A stretch of DNA of 64,000 bases from Roseovarius litoreus (GTDB taxonomy: Bacteria > Pseudomonadota > Alphaproteobacteria > Rhodobacterales > Rhodobacteraceae), in NCBI RefSeq assembly GCF_900142765.1, contig NZ_FRCB01000002.1, forward strand, positions 310,001 to 374,000. Direction: 5' to 3'. This document shows, in pieces, positions 16,655-26,270 of this stretch; within the stretch, counting starts at the first letter, position 1, and each line of letters starts with the position of its first letter. The position numbers and the translations under genes were made by a program. Under the pieces are notes generated by a model. It did no database searches, was not told the DNA's origin, and worked only from the letters and a program-made list of their open reading frames with translations.

Positions 16655-17482
16655 CTATGCTTTCGAAGAGGGCTGATCGGCCAGAGGCCAGTAGAAATCG
16701 GGGGGAATTCCGGCCTCGGCGCGCTTTTCCTCGTTGAAGGGTGGCTTGAGGGCGCCGTGGAAATAGGTGCGGACAAGCTCGTGAAATGCCTGCGTGGGAT
16801 CCGTGTTCTGGCGACCGCAGAGGAAGTGGAACCATTTCGAGCCATAGGCGACATGGTGCACCTCTTCGGCATAGATCACCTGCATCGCCTCGATTGCGGC
16901 GGTGTCGCCGGCCTTGCGGAAGATCTCGATCATGCCGGGGGTGACATCGAGGCCACGGGCTTCGAGCACCATGGGCACGACCGCGAGGCGGCCCATCAGG
17001 TCCTGGGCGGTGTCTTCGGCGGCGCGCCACATGCCGGCATGGGCGGGAAGGGCGCCGTAATGGCTGCCATGTGCTTCAAGACAGTCGCATATCAGGTTGA
17101 AATGCTTGGATTCTTCGTCGGCCGATTTGACCCAGTCATCATAGAAGCCGATGGGCATGGGGACATGGCCGAAGCGCGCGATGATGTCCCAGTGCAGGTC
17201 CACGGCATTGAGTTCGATATGTGCGACGGCATGCAGGATCGCGAGCCGGCCCTGCGCGCTGCCGGGGCGGCGGCGCGGCACGTCGCGCGGATCCAGAAGC
17301 TCGGGGCGGTCGGGGCGCGCGGGGCGTAGCGGGGGCAGTGCTGTGCCGATGGGAAGGGGATCACCCGCGTCGCGGGAGGCGAACCACGTGGCGGCATGGC
17401 GGCGCGAGAGGGCGGTCTTTTCGCGGCCATCGGCGGTGGAGAGCACCTCCACCGCCATCTGGGCAAGCGTCTGACCGCTCAA
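16655..17482 (-). CDS. DUF455 ferritin-like diiron protein
   Basis: 275 residues. A ferritin-like four-helix bundle with candidate iron ligands is visible: AHIELNAVDLHWD, KSADEESKHFNLI, MVLEARGLDVTPGM and YAEEVHHVAYG. The DUF455 family has no established reaction; some annotations compare it to MiaE-like tRNA hydroxylases. Its ATG (17480-17482) overlaps the stop of the peroxiredoxin gene, so the two are probably co-translated, which suggests a link to oxidative or iron metabolism. No signal peptide is seen. Confidence 0.88.
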   Translation of the reverse strand: MSGQTLAQMAVEVLSTADGREKTALSRRHAATWFASRDAGDPLPIGTALPPLRPARPDRPELLDPRDVPRRRPGSAQGRLAILHAVAHIELNAVDLHWDIIARFGHVPMPIGFYDDWVKSADEESKHFNLICDCLEAHGSHYGALPAHAGMWRAAEDTAQDLMGRLAVVPMVLEARGLDVTPGMIEIFRKAGDTAAIEAMQVIYAEEVHHVAYGSKWFHFLCGRQNTDPTQAFHELVRTYFHGALKPPFNEEKRAEAGIPPDFYWPLADQPSSKA

Positions 17483-17940
17483 AGCGCGCGCACCGCGTCG
17501 AGCACCTCTTCGGCATGGCCGGGCACCTTGACCTTGCGCCAGACCCGGGCGATCTGCCCGTCGCCGTCGATCAGGAAGGTGGAGCGCTCGATGCCGAGGA
17601 ACTTCTTGCCATACATGCTTTTTTCCTTCCAGACGCCGTAGGTTTCGCAGACGTCGGAGTCGGCATCGGAGAGCAGTGGCACTTCGAGCCCGTGTTTGTC
17701 GCGGAACTTGTCATGGGCGGCGATGTCGTCCTTGGAGATGCCGAAGACCTGCGCGCCCGCCGCTTCGAAATCGGCCTTGAGCGTGGTGAAGGCGATGGCC
17801 TCCTTGGTGCAGCCCGACGTGTCGTCGCGCGGGTAGAAGAACAGCACGACCGGCGCGGGGCGCAGGCCGGAGAGGGTTATCTCGCCGCCGCCATCGCGGG
17901 GCAGGGTGAAATCGGGAGCGGATGCGCCGGTATCTGGCAT
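17479..17940 (-). CDS. bcp: Peroxiredoxin, BCP/PrxQ type
   Basis: 153 residues from ATG 17938-17940 (MPDTGASAPDFTLPRDGGG). Thiol peroxidase that reduces H2O2 and organic hydroperoxides. The peroxidatic Cys44 sits in FFYPRDDTSGCTKEA, with the usual Pro and Thr. The resolving Cys five residues later in classical BCP is Ile49 here; Cys98 (SDVCETYG) remains and matches the third Cys of E. coli BCP. It may therefore work as a 1-Cys or atypical 2-Cys enzyme. A longer start at 17991 is less likely, as it would add 17 non-family residues. It overlaps the DUF455 gene by 4 bp. Confidence 0.92.
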   Translation of the reverse strand: MPDTGASAPDFTLPRDGGGEITLSGLRPAPVVLFFYPRDDTSGCTKEAIAFTTLKADFEAAGAQVFGISKDDIAAHDKFRDKHGLEVPLLSDADSDVCETYGVWKEKSMYGKKFLGIERSTFLIDGDGQIARVWRKVKVPGHAEEVLDAVRAL

Positions 17941-18015
17941 GGTGTCTTCCTTGTTATGGCTGCGACTCGGGGTCATATTAGGGCAGGACACGCCGGATTA
18001 AAGGCATCAGGCATC

Positions 18016-18035
18016 CGGTCCGGGCGACCGGACCG
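18016..18035 (+). other. GNRA-loop hairpin in the 5' leader of the YhdP-like gene
   Basis: CGGTCCGG (18016-18023) pairs perfectly with CCGGACCG (18028-18035) around GCGA, a GNRA tetraloop, ending 14 nt before the ATG at 18050. It may stabilise the mRNA or tune initiation; alternatively it is a DNA dyad in the divergent bcp/yhdP promoter region. Confidence 0.4.
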
Positions 18036-18049
18036 ATCGAGCGAGACGA

Positions 18050-21000
18050 ATGAGCGAACCCCAGCACGAGACGTCAGGCGGCAGTCGGGTCAGGAAAGCG
18101 GCGTTATGGTCGATCCTGACCCTTGCGATGCTTGCCGTCGTGGTTTCGGTGGCGCTGTCGATGGCGACGGGGCGCGATTACGCGGCCCCTGCATGGCTGC
18201 AGGAGCGGATCACGACCGCGATCAATGCCGATATCGACGGGGTTTCGATCGGGTTCGGCGGTATCGGGCTGCGCATCGAGGAGGACTGGACGCCGCAATT
18301 GCACCTGAGCGATGTGACGCTGCGCGGCGCGGATGGGGCGATGCTGGCCAGCCTGCTGGATGTGCGCGGGACGGTGGCGCTGAGGCCGCTCATGCGCGGC
18401 GATCTGCACCCGGCGCAAATCGGTGTATCGGGCGCGCGGGTGATCCTGCGGCGGTCTGCCGATGGGCGCATCGGGCTGAGTGTCGGGGAGGCCGCGCCGG
18501 GACCCGACGAGGCGATGAGCGTGGCCGAGCTTGCCGCGCGGCTTGATGCGCTGCTGGAGCGGCCGCAATTCGCGGCGCTGCGCCAGTTGAGCGCCGACAA
18601 CCTCACGCTGCGCTACGAGGATGCGCGGGCCGAGCGCGCCTGGTCTGCCGATGGCGGGCGGCTGGAGATGACGCGCAGCGGTGACGATCTGACGATCCGG
18701 GGCGATGTGGCCCTTTTGGGGGCAAGGGACTACGCCACGACGCTGGCTATGAATTACACCCGCCGGATCGGCGAGACGGCGGCGGATTTCGGCGTGACGT
18801 TCGAGGATATGCCGGCGCGCGACATTGCCGGGCAGTCGCCCGCGCTGACCTGGCTCGAGGCGCTGGATGCGCCGATCTCGGGGGCGCTGAGGGCTTCGGT
18901 CGACGAGGAGGGGCGGTTGGGGCCGCTCAATGCCACGCTGCATATCACCGAAGGCGAGTTGCGGCCCAACGAGGCGACCAAGCCGATCCCGTTCTCGGAG
19001 GCGCGGGTCTATTTCACCTATGATCCCGCCGATCAGGCGATGCGCTTCAGCGATGTGACGCTGACCAGCAATTGGGTCACGGCGCGCGCCGAGGGGCAGG
19101 CGTATCTTGTGGGCATGGAGCAGGGCTGGCCGAGCGAGTTGCTGGGTCAGTTCCGCCTGACCGATATCCGCGCCAATCCCGAGGGGCTTTATCCCGAACC
19201 GGTCGAGATCGAGCAGGCGGTGATGGATATGCGGCTGCGGCTTGATCCGTTCCGGCTCACGCTTGGGCAATTGAGCCTGAGCGATCAGGGGTCGCGGATG
19301 GTTCTGAACGGCGATCTGATCGCCGGGGCGCAGGGCTGGCGGCTGGCGCTTGATGGGCGGATGGATGCGCTTGACAGCGACCGGCTGCAGGCGTTGTGGC
19401 CGCGAAGCGTCACGCCGGTGACCCGCGAGTGGATCGAGCAGAATGTCCGCGCCGCCGATCTGAGCAACCTGCAGCTGGCGCTGCGCGCCGATCCGGGGCG
19501 CCCGGCGGATGTCTTCCTTGGTTTCGACTTCACCGGGCTGGAGACGCAGTTCGTCAAGGATGTGCCGGTGATCGAGGCCGCAACAGGCCATGCCTCGTTG
19601 AGTGACAATCGCTTTGTCATCACCGCCGATAGCGGCCATGTGACGGCGGCGCAGGGCGGGCGGATCGACATTTCAGGCACCAGCTTCATCATCCCCGATG
19701 TCCGGGTCAATCGCGGCCCGGCCCGCGCGCGGCTGAGCACGCAAAGCACGGTCACGGCGGCGCTGTCGCTGCTGAACGAAAAGCCCTTTGGCTTCATGAC
19801 CAAGGCCAATCTTCCGGTGACTCTGGCGGATGGGCAGGCGCGGCTTGCCGGGCGGCTGGATTTCCTGCTCAAGCCCGGTCTGCAGCCCGACGAGGTGGCG
19901 TTCGACGTGGTGGGCACCCTGAGTGATGTGCGCAGCGAGAGCCTTGTGCAGGGCCGGGTGATCGCAGCGCCGGTGCTGGATCTCAAGGCCGGCAATTCCG
20001 GCGTGAGCGTGAGCGGCGCGGGACGGATCGGGCAGGTGCCTGTCGAGGGCAGCTGGCAGAGCGCGCTTGGCCCGGAGGCCGATGGCACCAGCCGGGTGAG
20101 CGGCTGGATCGAGCTGTCGGAGCGGTTCGTGGACGAGTTCCGCGTCGGGCTGCCGCCCGGAAGCCTTGAAGGACAGGGGCGCGCCGATGTGGAGATCGTC
20201 CTGCCGCGCGGGGCGCCGGGGCAGTTCACGCTGCGTTCGGATCTGGCGGGTGTGGCGCTGCGGCTGCCCGAGCTGGACTGGGCGCTTCCGGCGGCGGCAA
20301 GGGGCAGTCTGGAAGTGTCGGGCACGCTTGGCGAGCCGCCGCAGATCGATCTGGTGGCGCTGGATGCAGGTGGGCTGCAGGCGCAGGGCAGTGTGAGCCT
20401 GCAAGCGGACGGCACGTTGGAGCGGGCGCGGTTTTCGAGAGTGCGGCTGGATGATTGGCTGAGCGCGCCGGTGGATCTGGTGGGGCGCGGGGCGGATCGC
20501 GCGCCGCAGATTCTGGTGTCTGGTGGCACGGTCGATCTGCGCCGCACGTCGCTTGCCGGGGATGGGCGCGGCCCTGATGGCGGCGGGCCGCGGCGCGGCG
20601 GGCCGGTGTCGCTGGCGCTGGACCGGCTGGTGATATCCGAGGGGATCACGCTGACGGATTTCCGGGCCGATCTGGACATGGCGGGCGGTGCGACGGGGCG
20701 CTTTACCGCAAGAGTGAACGAGGGGGCTGCGATCACGGGCAGTATCGTGCCGAAAGACGGGCGCAGCGCGTTCCAGATCATGGCCGGGGATGCGGGCGGC
20801 GTGCTGGCTTCGGCGGGGCTTTTGCGGCAGGCGAGGGAAGGGGAGATGTCGCTGACGCTGGTGCCCGCGGGGGCGCCGGGCAGCTATCACGGCTCCTTGT
20901 TGGTCGCGAATGTGCGGCTGACCGATGCGCCGGCGCTGGCGGATCTGCTCAATGCAATCAGCGTGGTGGGGCTTTTGGAGCAGCTCGATGGAGAGGGCAT

Positions 21001-21418
21001 CCATTTCAGCGAGGTGAAGGCGCAGTTCGAGCTGACGCCCGAGCGCGTCGCGGTTCTGGCGGGCAGTGCGGTGGGCGCGTCGATGGGGATCTCGATGCAG
21101 GGCAATTACTATACCGGCAGCCGGCAGCTGGATATGCACGGGGTGCTGTCCCCGTTCTACATGGTCAATGCGGTGGGCGGGCTATTCACACGACGCGGCG
21201 AGGGGATCGTCGGCGTCAATTACGAGATGCGGGGATCTGCGGATGCGCCGAGCGTGAGGGTGAACCCGTTGTCGATCCTGACGCCGGGGGTGTTTCGCGA
21301 TCTCTTTCGCCGCCCGCCGCCAGATGGTATCGGCGCACCGCAAGAGGCACAGGACGAGGGCGCGCCGGCGGATCGCGGGCAGGGCGTCAGGCGGGCGCCA
21401 TGGGAGAACGACAGGTGA
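18050..21418 (+). CDS. YhdP/AsmA-like large envelope protein (DUF3971)
   Basis: 1122 residues. An N-terminal membrane helix ([19 protein letters not shown], about 18-36) anchors a very long beta-rich region. The N-terminal part ([36 protein letters not shown]) and the C-terminal AsmA-like part ([61 protein letters not shown]) match the YhdP branch of the AsmA/TamB superfamily. In enterobacteria YhdP helps move phospholipid to the outer membrane as a bridge-like lipid transporter; the same role here is inferred. The end carries a disordered charged tail. It overlaps queA by 4 bp. Confidence 0.88.
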   Translation: MSEPQHETSGGSRVRKAALWSILTLAMLAVVVSVALSMATGRDYAAPAWLQERITTAINADIDGVSIGFGGIGLRIEEDWTPQLHLSDVTLRGADGAMLASLLDVRGTVALRPLMRGDLHPAQIGVSGARVILRRSADGRIGLSVGEAAPGPDEAMSVAELAARLDALLERPQFAALRQLSADNLTLRYEDARAERAWSADGGRLEMTRSGDDLTIRGDVALLGARDYATTLAMNYTRRIGETAADFGVTFEDMPARDIAGQSPALTWLEALDAPISGALRASVDEEGRLGPLNATLHITEGELRPNEATKPIPFSEARVYFTYDPADQAMRFSDVTLTSNWVTARAEGQAYLVGMEQGWPSELLGQFRLTDIRANPEGLYPEPVEIEQAVMDMRLRLDPFRLTLGQLSLSDQGSRMVLNGDLIAGAQGWRLALDGRMDALDSDRLQALWPRSVTPVTREWIEQNVRAADLSNLQLALRADPGRPADVFLGFDFTGLETQFVKDVPVIEAATGHASLSDNRFVITADSGHVTAAQGGRIDISGTSFIIPDVRVNRGPARARLSTQSTVTAALSLLNEKPFGFMTKANLPVTLADGQARLAGRLDFLLKPGLQPDEVAFDVVGTLSDVRSESLVQGRVIAAPVLDLKAGNSGVSVSGAGRIGQVPVEGSWQSALGPEADGTSRVSGWIELSERFVDEFRVGLPPGSLEGQGRADVEIVLPRGAPGQFTLRSDLAGVALRLPELDWALPAAARGSLEVSGTLGEPPQIDLVALDAGGLQAQGSVSLQADGTLERARFSRVRLDDWLSAPVDLVGRGADRAPQILVSGGTVDLRRTSLAGDGRGPDGGGPRRGGPVSLALDRLVISEGITLTDFRADLDMAGGATGRFTARVNEGAAITGSIVPKDGRSAFQIMAGDAGGVLASAGLLRQAREGEMSLTLVPAGAPGSYHGSLLVANVRLTDAPALADLLNAISVVGLLEQLDGEGIHFSEVKAQFELTPERVAVLAGSAVGASMGISMQGNYYTGSRQLDMHGVLSPFYMVNAVGGLFTRRGEGIVGVNYEMRGSADAPSVRVNPLSILTPGVFRDLFRRPPPDGIGAPQEAQDEGAPADRGQGVRRAPWENDR

Positions 21419-22467
21419 AGCTGAGCGATTTCGATTTCGATCTGCCGGAGGATTTGATCGCGACACGGCCCGCGCGGCCCAGATCCTCGGCGCGGCTGCT
21501 GGTGGCGCAGGGCGATGCGATCCAGGATGCGATCGTGCGCGATCTGGGCGATTGGCTGCGGCCCGGGGACCGGCTGGTTCTGAACGACACGGCGGTGATT
21601 CCGGCGCGGCTGAGCGGGGTGCGACGGCGTGAGGGACCCGAGGGGGCAACGCAGGCGAAGATCGAGGTGACCTTGCTGGAGCCGGGGCCGGAGGGCGACT
21701 GGAGCGCGCTGGTCAAGCCGCTGAAGAAGGTGCGCGACGGCGAGGTGATCGTGTTCGGCGCGGGGCTGGAGGCCGAGGTGCTGGCGCGCCGTGAGGGGCA
21801 GGGGCTGTTGCGGTTCAACCTCGAGGGTGAGGCGTTCGACACGGCGCTGAATGCCGCAGGGGCCATGCCGCTGCCGCCCTATATCGCCGCGCGCCGGGCC
21901 GCCGATGCGCAGGACCGCACCGATTACCAGACCGTCTGGGCGCGCCATAAGGGCGCCGTGGCGGCGCCCACCGCGTCGCTGCATTTCGACGCCGAGCTGC
22001 TCGAGCGGCTGGAGGCGATGGGCGTCACGTTCAGCCATGTGACGCTGCATGTGGGGGCGGGTACGTTCCTGCCGGTCAAGGTCGAGGATGTGACCACCCA
22101 CAAGATGCATGCGGAATGGGGCCGGGTGAGCGAGGCTGCCGCCGCCGAGATCGCCGCCACCAAGGCGGCGGGCGGGCGGGTGATCCCGGTGGGCACCACC
22201 GCGCTGCGGCTGATCGAAAGCGCCGCACAGGCCAGTGGCGCGATCGCGCCCTGGGAAGGCGAGACCGATATCTTCATTTATCCCGGCTTCACGTTTCGGG
22301 TGACCGATGCGCTGATTACGAATTTCCACCTTCCGAAATCCACCCTGATGATGCTGGTTTCGGCGCTTATGGGGCAGGACCGGATCCGGAAAATCTATGA
22401 TCACGCGGTCGAAAACCGCTACAGGTTCTTTTCCTACGGGGACGCTTCACTGTTGATCCCGGGCTGA
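21415..22467 (+). CDS. queA: tRNA preQ1(34) S-adenosylmethionine ribosyltransferase-isomerase
   Basis: 350 residues if started at the GTG at 21415 ([19 protein letters not shown] is the usual family beginning), overlapping the preceding stop by 4 bp; an ATG five codons upstream (21400) is the alternative. Converts preQ1 in tRNA to epoxyqueuosine, using the ribosyl group of SAM. Signatures: [70 protein letters not shown] [17 protein letters not shown], and [25 protein letters not shown] end. No other queuosine gene is in the window. Confidence 0.95.
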   Translation: MKLSDFDFDLPEDLIATRPARPRSSARLLVAQGDAIQDAIVRDLGDWLRPGDRLVLNDTAVIPARLSGVRRREGPEGATQAKIEVTLLEPGPEGDWSALVKPLKKVRDGEVIVFGAGLEAEVLARREGQGLLRFNLEGEAFDTALNAAGAMPLPPYIAARRAADAQDRTDYQTVWARHKGAVAAPTASLHFDAELLERLEAMGVTFSHVTLHVGAGTFLPVKVEDVTTHKMHAEWGRVSEAAAAEIAATKAAGGRVIPVGTTALRLIESAAQASGAIAPWEGETDIFIYPGFTFRVTDALITNFHLPKSTLMMLVSALMGQDRIRKIYDHAVENRYRFFSYGDASLLIPG

Positions 22468-22530
22468 TTTGCTGGCAGGCCGGAAGGGTGGCGGACGGTT
22501 CCGGCACCCCTTCTGTGCGGAGTTTGACGG

Positions 22531-23811
22531 ATGCTGCAGGTTCTGAACGGCGCGTGGGCGCTTTTGCTGGGCATGATGTTGTTGCAGGTCGGCAACGGCA
22601 TGCAAAGCACGTTGCTGGGCATTCGCGGCGAGATCGAGGGGTTTTCGACCTTTTCGATGTCGCTGGTCATGACGGGCTATTTCGTGGGCTTCCTGTTCGG
22701 GTCGCGCATGGCGCCCGAGATGATCCGGCGGGTGGGGCATGTGCGGGTCTTCGCGGCGCTGGCCTCGCTGATTTCGGCGGTGATGATCCTTTATCCGACG
22801 CTGACCGATCCGATTGCATGGGGTCTGGGGCGCATCCTGATCGGCTTCTGCTTTTCGGGCGTCTATGTCACGGCGGAAAGCTGGCTGAACAACTCGGCCA
22901 CCAATGAGACGCGGGGGCAGGCGCTGTCGGCCTACATGATCGTGCAGATGGTCGGGATCGTGAGCGCGCAGGCGCTGATGCTGGTGGCCGATCCGGGGGG
23001 ATTCGTGCTGTTCATCATCCCGTCGGTGCTGGTGTCGCTGAGTTTTGCGCCGATCCTGCTGTCGATCAGTCCGACGCCCGCCTTCGGGACCACAAAGCCG
23101 ATGACGCTGCGGCAGATCCTCGATACCTCGCCGCTTGGCTGTGTGGGCATGTTCCTGCTGGGGGGCGTCTTTGCGGCCCAGTTCGGGATGGCGCCGGTCT
23201 TCGGGGCCGAGGCGGGACTGAGCGTGGCGCAGATCTCGACTTTCGTTGCGACGTTTTTCATCGGCGCGCTGGTGCTGCAATATCCCATCGGCTGGCTGTC
23301 GGACCGGATGGATCGCCGGGTGCTGATCTTCGTGGCGTCGCTGGTCTGTGCCAGCGGTGCGATCATCGGCTTCCTGCTGGGAGAAATCTTTGCGATGCTG
23401 CTGGTGGCGGGGCTGCTCATCGGGGGCATGTCGAACCCGCTCTATTCGCTGCTGATCGCCCATACCAATGACTTTCTGGACCGCGACGACATGGCCGCGG
23501 CCTCGGGGGGGTTGTTGTTCATCAACGGTCTGGGCGCGGTTGCCGGGCCGCCGGTCACCGGCTGGGCGATGGGCAAGATGGGCCCGTCGGCGTTTTTCCT
23601 GATCGTCGCTGTGCTGACCCTGACGATGGCGGTTTATGCCGCCTACCGGATGACGCAGCGCGCGGCCCCGGCTGTGAGCGAGACGGAAAGCTTCGCCCCG
23701 CTGCCCGCCAGCGCATCGGTCGTCGCGGTGGAGGCGGCGCAGGAATATGCGCTGGAGCAGGCCGAGCAGGCCGAAGAGGCGGCGGCCAACACGCCGCAAG
23801 GATCGGCGTAA
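22531..23811 (+). CDS. Major facilitator superfamily transporter, YcaD-like
   Basis: 426 residues with 12 predicted helices. The region MSLVMTGYFVGFLFGSRMAPEMIRRVGHVRVFAALA carries the loop 2-3 motif, GRILIGFCFSGVYVTAESWLN the helix 4 motif, and YPIGWLSDRMDRRVLIF the second-half counterpart. The ESWLN motif is typical of YcaD-type MFS proteins with unknown substrate. The C-terminus is an extended Ala/Glu-rich cytoplasmic tail. It starts 63 bp after queA, on the same strand. Confidence 0.85.
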   Translation: MLQVLNGAWALLLGMMLLQVGNGMQSTLLGIRGEIEGFSTFSMSLVMTGYFVGFLFGSRMAPEMIRRVGHVRVFAALASLISAVMILYPTLTDPIAWGLGRILIGFCFSGVYVTAESWLNNSATNETRGQALSAYMIVQMVGIVSAQALMLVADPGGFVLFIIPSVLVSLSFAPILLSISPTPAFGTTKPMTLRQILDTSPLGCVGMFLLGGVFAAQFGMAPVFGAEAGLSVAQISTFVATFFIGALVLQYPIGWLSDRMDRRVLIFVASLVCASGAIIGFLLGEIFAMLLVAGLLIGGMSNPLYSLLIAHTNDFLDRDDMAAASGGLLFINGLGAVAGPPVTGWAMGKMGPSAFFLIVAVLTLTMAVYAAYRMTQRAAPAVSETESFAPLPASASVVAVEAAQEYALEQAEQAEEAAANTPQGSA

Positions 23812-23821
23812 ACGCGCCGAC

Positions 23822-23836
23822 GGTTGCGCTAACGTC
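23822..23836 (+). promoter_or_regulatory. GTTGCGCTAAC site, possible LacI-family operator
   Basis: GGTTGCGCTAACGTC is identical to the sequence at 42057-42071 beside the second gap gene and close to the perfect palindrome TGTTAGCGCTAACA in front of the first. It lies 111 bp upstream of the DUF924 gene. The match could be chance. Confidence 0.25.
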
Positions 23837-23946
23837 ACGCATACCCCTTAGATTGTAGTAATTCGTGACTATCTTTCGCGGCGCAAGTGAAGTTAACATT
23901 TTTGTAACAGCAGGTTGAGGCCGTCAGGGGCCGCAAGGAGGAACCT

Positions 23947-24531
23947 ATGGTAGCGCCCGAGGATGTATTGGGTTTCTGGTTGGACACGGTTGGGCCGGAA
24001 GGCTGGTACAACCCGACCGAAGCGCTGGATCAGACGATCCGGGACCGGTTCGAAGACGCATGGCGCGGCGCCTGCGAGGGCACCCATGCGCTTTGGTTGA
24101 CCTATCCGAGCGGCGCGCTGGCCTATATCATCCTCACCGACCAGTTCCCGCGCAACATGTTCCGCGGCGAGGGGCGGGCCTTTGCCACCGACCGGATGGG
24201 GCTGGCCGTGGCCAAGGCGGCGATCCACCGCAAATGGGACATGCGCATCGACGAGCCGGCGCGGCAGTTCTATTACCTGCCGCTGATGCATTCCGAGAAC
24301 CTGTGCGATCAGGACCGCTGCGTACGGCTGATCTGTGAGCGGATGCCCGAGACCGGCGCCGACAATCTGCTGCATGCCCGCGCGCATCGCGAGGTGATCC
24401 GCAAGTTCGGCCGCTTCCCCTATCGCAACGAGGCGCTGGAGCGCATGAGCACCGGGCATGAGCGCGATTATATCGCCAAGGGCGGCTATGGCGCCACCTT
24501 GCGCGAATTTCAGGCGGCGGCTGCGGCCTGA
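23947..24531 (+). CDS. DUF924 family protein
   Basis: 194 residues. The DUF924 pattern is clear: VLGFWLDTVGPEGWY, YIILTDQFPRNMFRGEGRAF, DEPARQFYYLPLMHSENL, and a closing HREVIRKFGRFPYRNEALER. It is an all-helical cytosolic family resembling tetratricopeptide folds, with no known reaction. The ATG follows AAGGAGGAACCT, a strong ribosome-binding site. It is flanked by 135 bp upstream and 181 bp downstream without genes, so probably monocistronic. Confidence 0.9.
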   Translation: MVAPEDVLGFWLDTVGPEGWYNPTEALDQTIRDRFEDAWRGACEGTHALWLTYPSGALAYIILTDQFPRNMFRGEGRAFATDRMGLAVAKAAIHRKWDMRIDEPARQFYYLPLMHSENLCDQDRCVRLICERMPETGADNLLHARAHREVIRKFGRFPYRNEALERMSTGHERDYIAKGGYGATLREFQAAAAA

Positions 24532-24673
24532 GGCGGCCTGAGGGCTGCGGCGGCGTCGCTGGGGAAACCGGGGGGAAACCGGAAATATCATCATCGGTGA
24601 CAAGGGGTTAACCCCTTTCACCGCTGTCGGAGAGGATGGCGGGTGCTGTCCTGCGTTGTGATCCTGCGTCAGA

Positions 24674-24691
24674 TAGTTTAATGTCAAACTA
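24674..24691 (+). promoter_or_regulatory. Inverted repeat in front of lpd
   Basis: TAGTTT-aatgtc-AAACTA, a perfect 6-bp dyad, ends 21 nt before the lpd start codon in an AT-rich pocket. It overlaps the expected promoter and may be an operator; no regulator gene is adjacent. Confidence 0.35.
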
Positions 24692-24712
24692 AAATCTGAA
24701 GCGGAGTCGGCG

Positions 24713-26107
24713 ATGGCGGCGAAATCCTTTGACATGATCGTAATCGGGGCAGGACCGGGGGGCTATGTGGCCGCGATCCGGGGCGCCCAGCTGGGCCTGA
24801 GCGTGGCGGTCATCGAACGCGAGCATATGGGCGGTATCTGCCTCAACTGGGGCTGTATCCCGACCAAGGCGATGCTGCGCTCGTCGGAAGTGTTCCACCT
24901 GATGCACCGGGCCAAGGAGTTCGGGCTGAAGGCCGATGGTATCGGCTATGATCTGGAGGCGGTGGTCAAACGCTCGCGCGCAATCGCCAAGCAGCTCAAT
25001 TCCGGGGTGGGCCACCTTCTGAAGAAGAACAAGGTGACCGCGATCATGGGCGAGGCGACGTTGCCCGCCAAGGGCAAGGTCAGCGTCAAGACCGACAGCG
25101 GCACCGAAGTGCTGGAGGCGCCGCATATCGTGCTAGCCACGGGCGCGCGGGCGCGCGAATTGCCGGGGCTCGAGGCGGATGGCGATCTTGTCTGGACCTA
25201 CAAGCACGCGCTGATGCCGCCGAGAATGCCCAAGAAGCTGCTGGTCATCGGATCGGGTGCGATCGGGATCGAGTTTGCCAGTTTCTACAACACGCTTGGC
25301 GCCGAGACGACCGTGGTCGAGGTGATGGATCGCATTCTGCCGGTGGAGGATGCCGAGATTTCCGGCATGGCCAAGAAGGCGTTCACCAAGCAGGGCATGA
25401 CCATCCTTGAAAAGGCCATGGTCAAGAAGCTCGATCGTCAGAAGGGCAAGGTGACCGCTCATGTCGAGATCGGCGGCAAGGTGGAAACGCGCGAGTTCGA
25501 CAGCGTGATCTCGGCGGTGGGTATCGTGGGCAATACCGAAGGGCTGGGGCTCGAAGCGCTTGGCGTCAAGGTGGACCGGACCCATGTGGTCACCGACACC
25601 CATTGCCGCACGGGCGTCGAGGGGATCTATGCGATCGGCGATCTGGCGGGTGCGCCCTGGCTTGCGCACAAGGCCAGCCACGAGGGCGTCATGGTCGCCG
25701 AGATGATCGCCGGCAAAAAGGTGCATCCGGTCAAGCCCGAGAGCATCGCGGGCTGCACCTATTGCACGCCGCAGATCGCCAGTGTCGGCATGACCGAGGC
25801 GCAGGCCAAGGAGGCCGGTCACAAGATCCGGGTCGGCCACTTCCCGTTCATCGGCAATGGCAAGGCCATCGCCCTTGGCGAGCCGGAGGGGATGATCAAG
25901 ACGATCTTCGACGACAAGACCGGCGAGCTTCTGGGCGCGCATATGATCGGCGCGGAAGTGACCGAGCTGATCCAGGGCTATGTGGTGGGCCGCCAGCTGG
26001 AGACCACCGAGGAGGACCTGATGCACGCGGTCTTCCCGCATCCGACGCTGAGCGAGATGATGCATGAGGCGGTTCTGGATGCCTATGACCGGGTGATCCA
26101 TATCTGA
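24713..26107 (+). CDS. lpdA: Dihydrolipoyl dehydrogenase (E3)
   Basis: 464 residues. FAD-dependent reoxidation of dihydrolipoamide in 2-oxoacid dehydrogenase complexes. Features in order: FAD site IVIGAGPGGYVAAIRGAQLG; redox disulfide GGICLNWGCIPTKAML; NAD site LLVIGSGAIGIEFASFYNTLGAE; second FAD motif GIYAIGDLAGAPWLAHKASHEG; C-terminal dimer interface with HPTLSEMMHEAV, containing the catalytic His-Glu pair. It stands apart from E1/E2 genes, so its complex cannot be assigned from context. It is followed by a GC-rich hairpin and repeat copy 3. Confidence 0.95.
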   Translation: MAAKSFDMIVIGAGPGGYVAAIRGAQLGLSVAVIEREHMGGICLNWGCIPTKAMLRSSEVFHLMHRAKEFGLKADGIGYDLEAVVKRSRAIAKQLNSGVGHLLKKNKVTAIMGEATLPAKGKVSVKTDSGTEVLEAPHIVLATGARARELPGLEADGDLVWTYKHALMPPRMPKKLLVIGSGAIGIEFASFYNTLGAETTVVEVMDRILPVEDAEISGMAKKAFTKQGMTILEKAMVKKLDRQKGKVTAHVEIGGKVETREFDSVISAVGIVGNTEGLGLEALGVKVDRTHVVTDTHCRTGVEGIYAIGDLAGAPWLAHKASHEGVMVAEMIAGKKVHPVKPESIAGCTYCTPQIASVGMTEAQAKEAGHKIRVGHFPFIGNGKAIALGEPEGMIKTIFDDKTGELLGAHMIGAEVTELIQGYVVGRQLETTEEDLMHAVFPHPTLSEMMHEAVLDAYDRVIHI

Positions 26108-26136
26108 GCGGATAAGGTGGGGGCGCGGCCCCCGCC

Positions 26137-26194
26137 GATCAAATCCCGGGGGGATTTGATCGACTCCCCCGGGATATTTGTGGCCAGAAGAAAC
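26137..26194 (+). repeat. Hairpin-plus-box intergenic element, copy 3
   Basis: An 11-bp perfect stem, GATCAAATCCC (26137-26147) with GGGATTTGATC (26151-26161), is followed by the box CTCCCCCGGGATATTTGTGG then CCAGAAGAAAC (to 26194). A further hairpin, GGGGGCGCGGCCCCC, lies just before it at about 26119-26133. The stem sequence is unrelated to copies 1 and 2 while the box is conserved, so the pairing itself seems to be what is kept. Confidence 0.7.
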
Positions 26195-26270
26195 ACGCGG
26201 GCCGGCGCGGGCTTGCGGCGTGGCGCGGGGCGTGCACAATTGCAGGGCGGGATTGCAGGGAGATGTGCGC

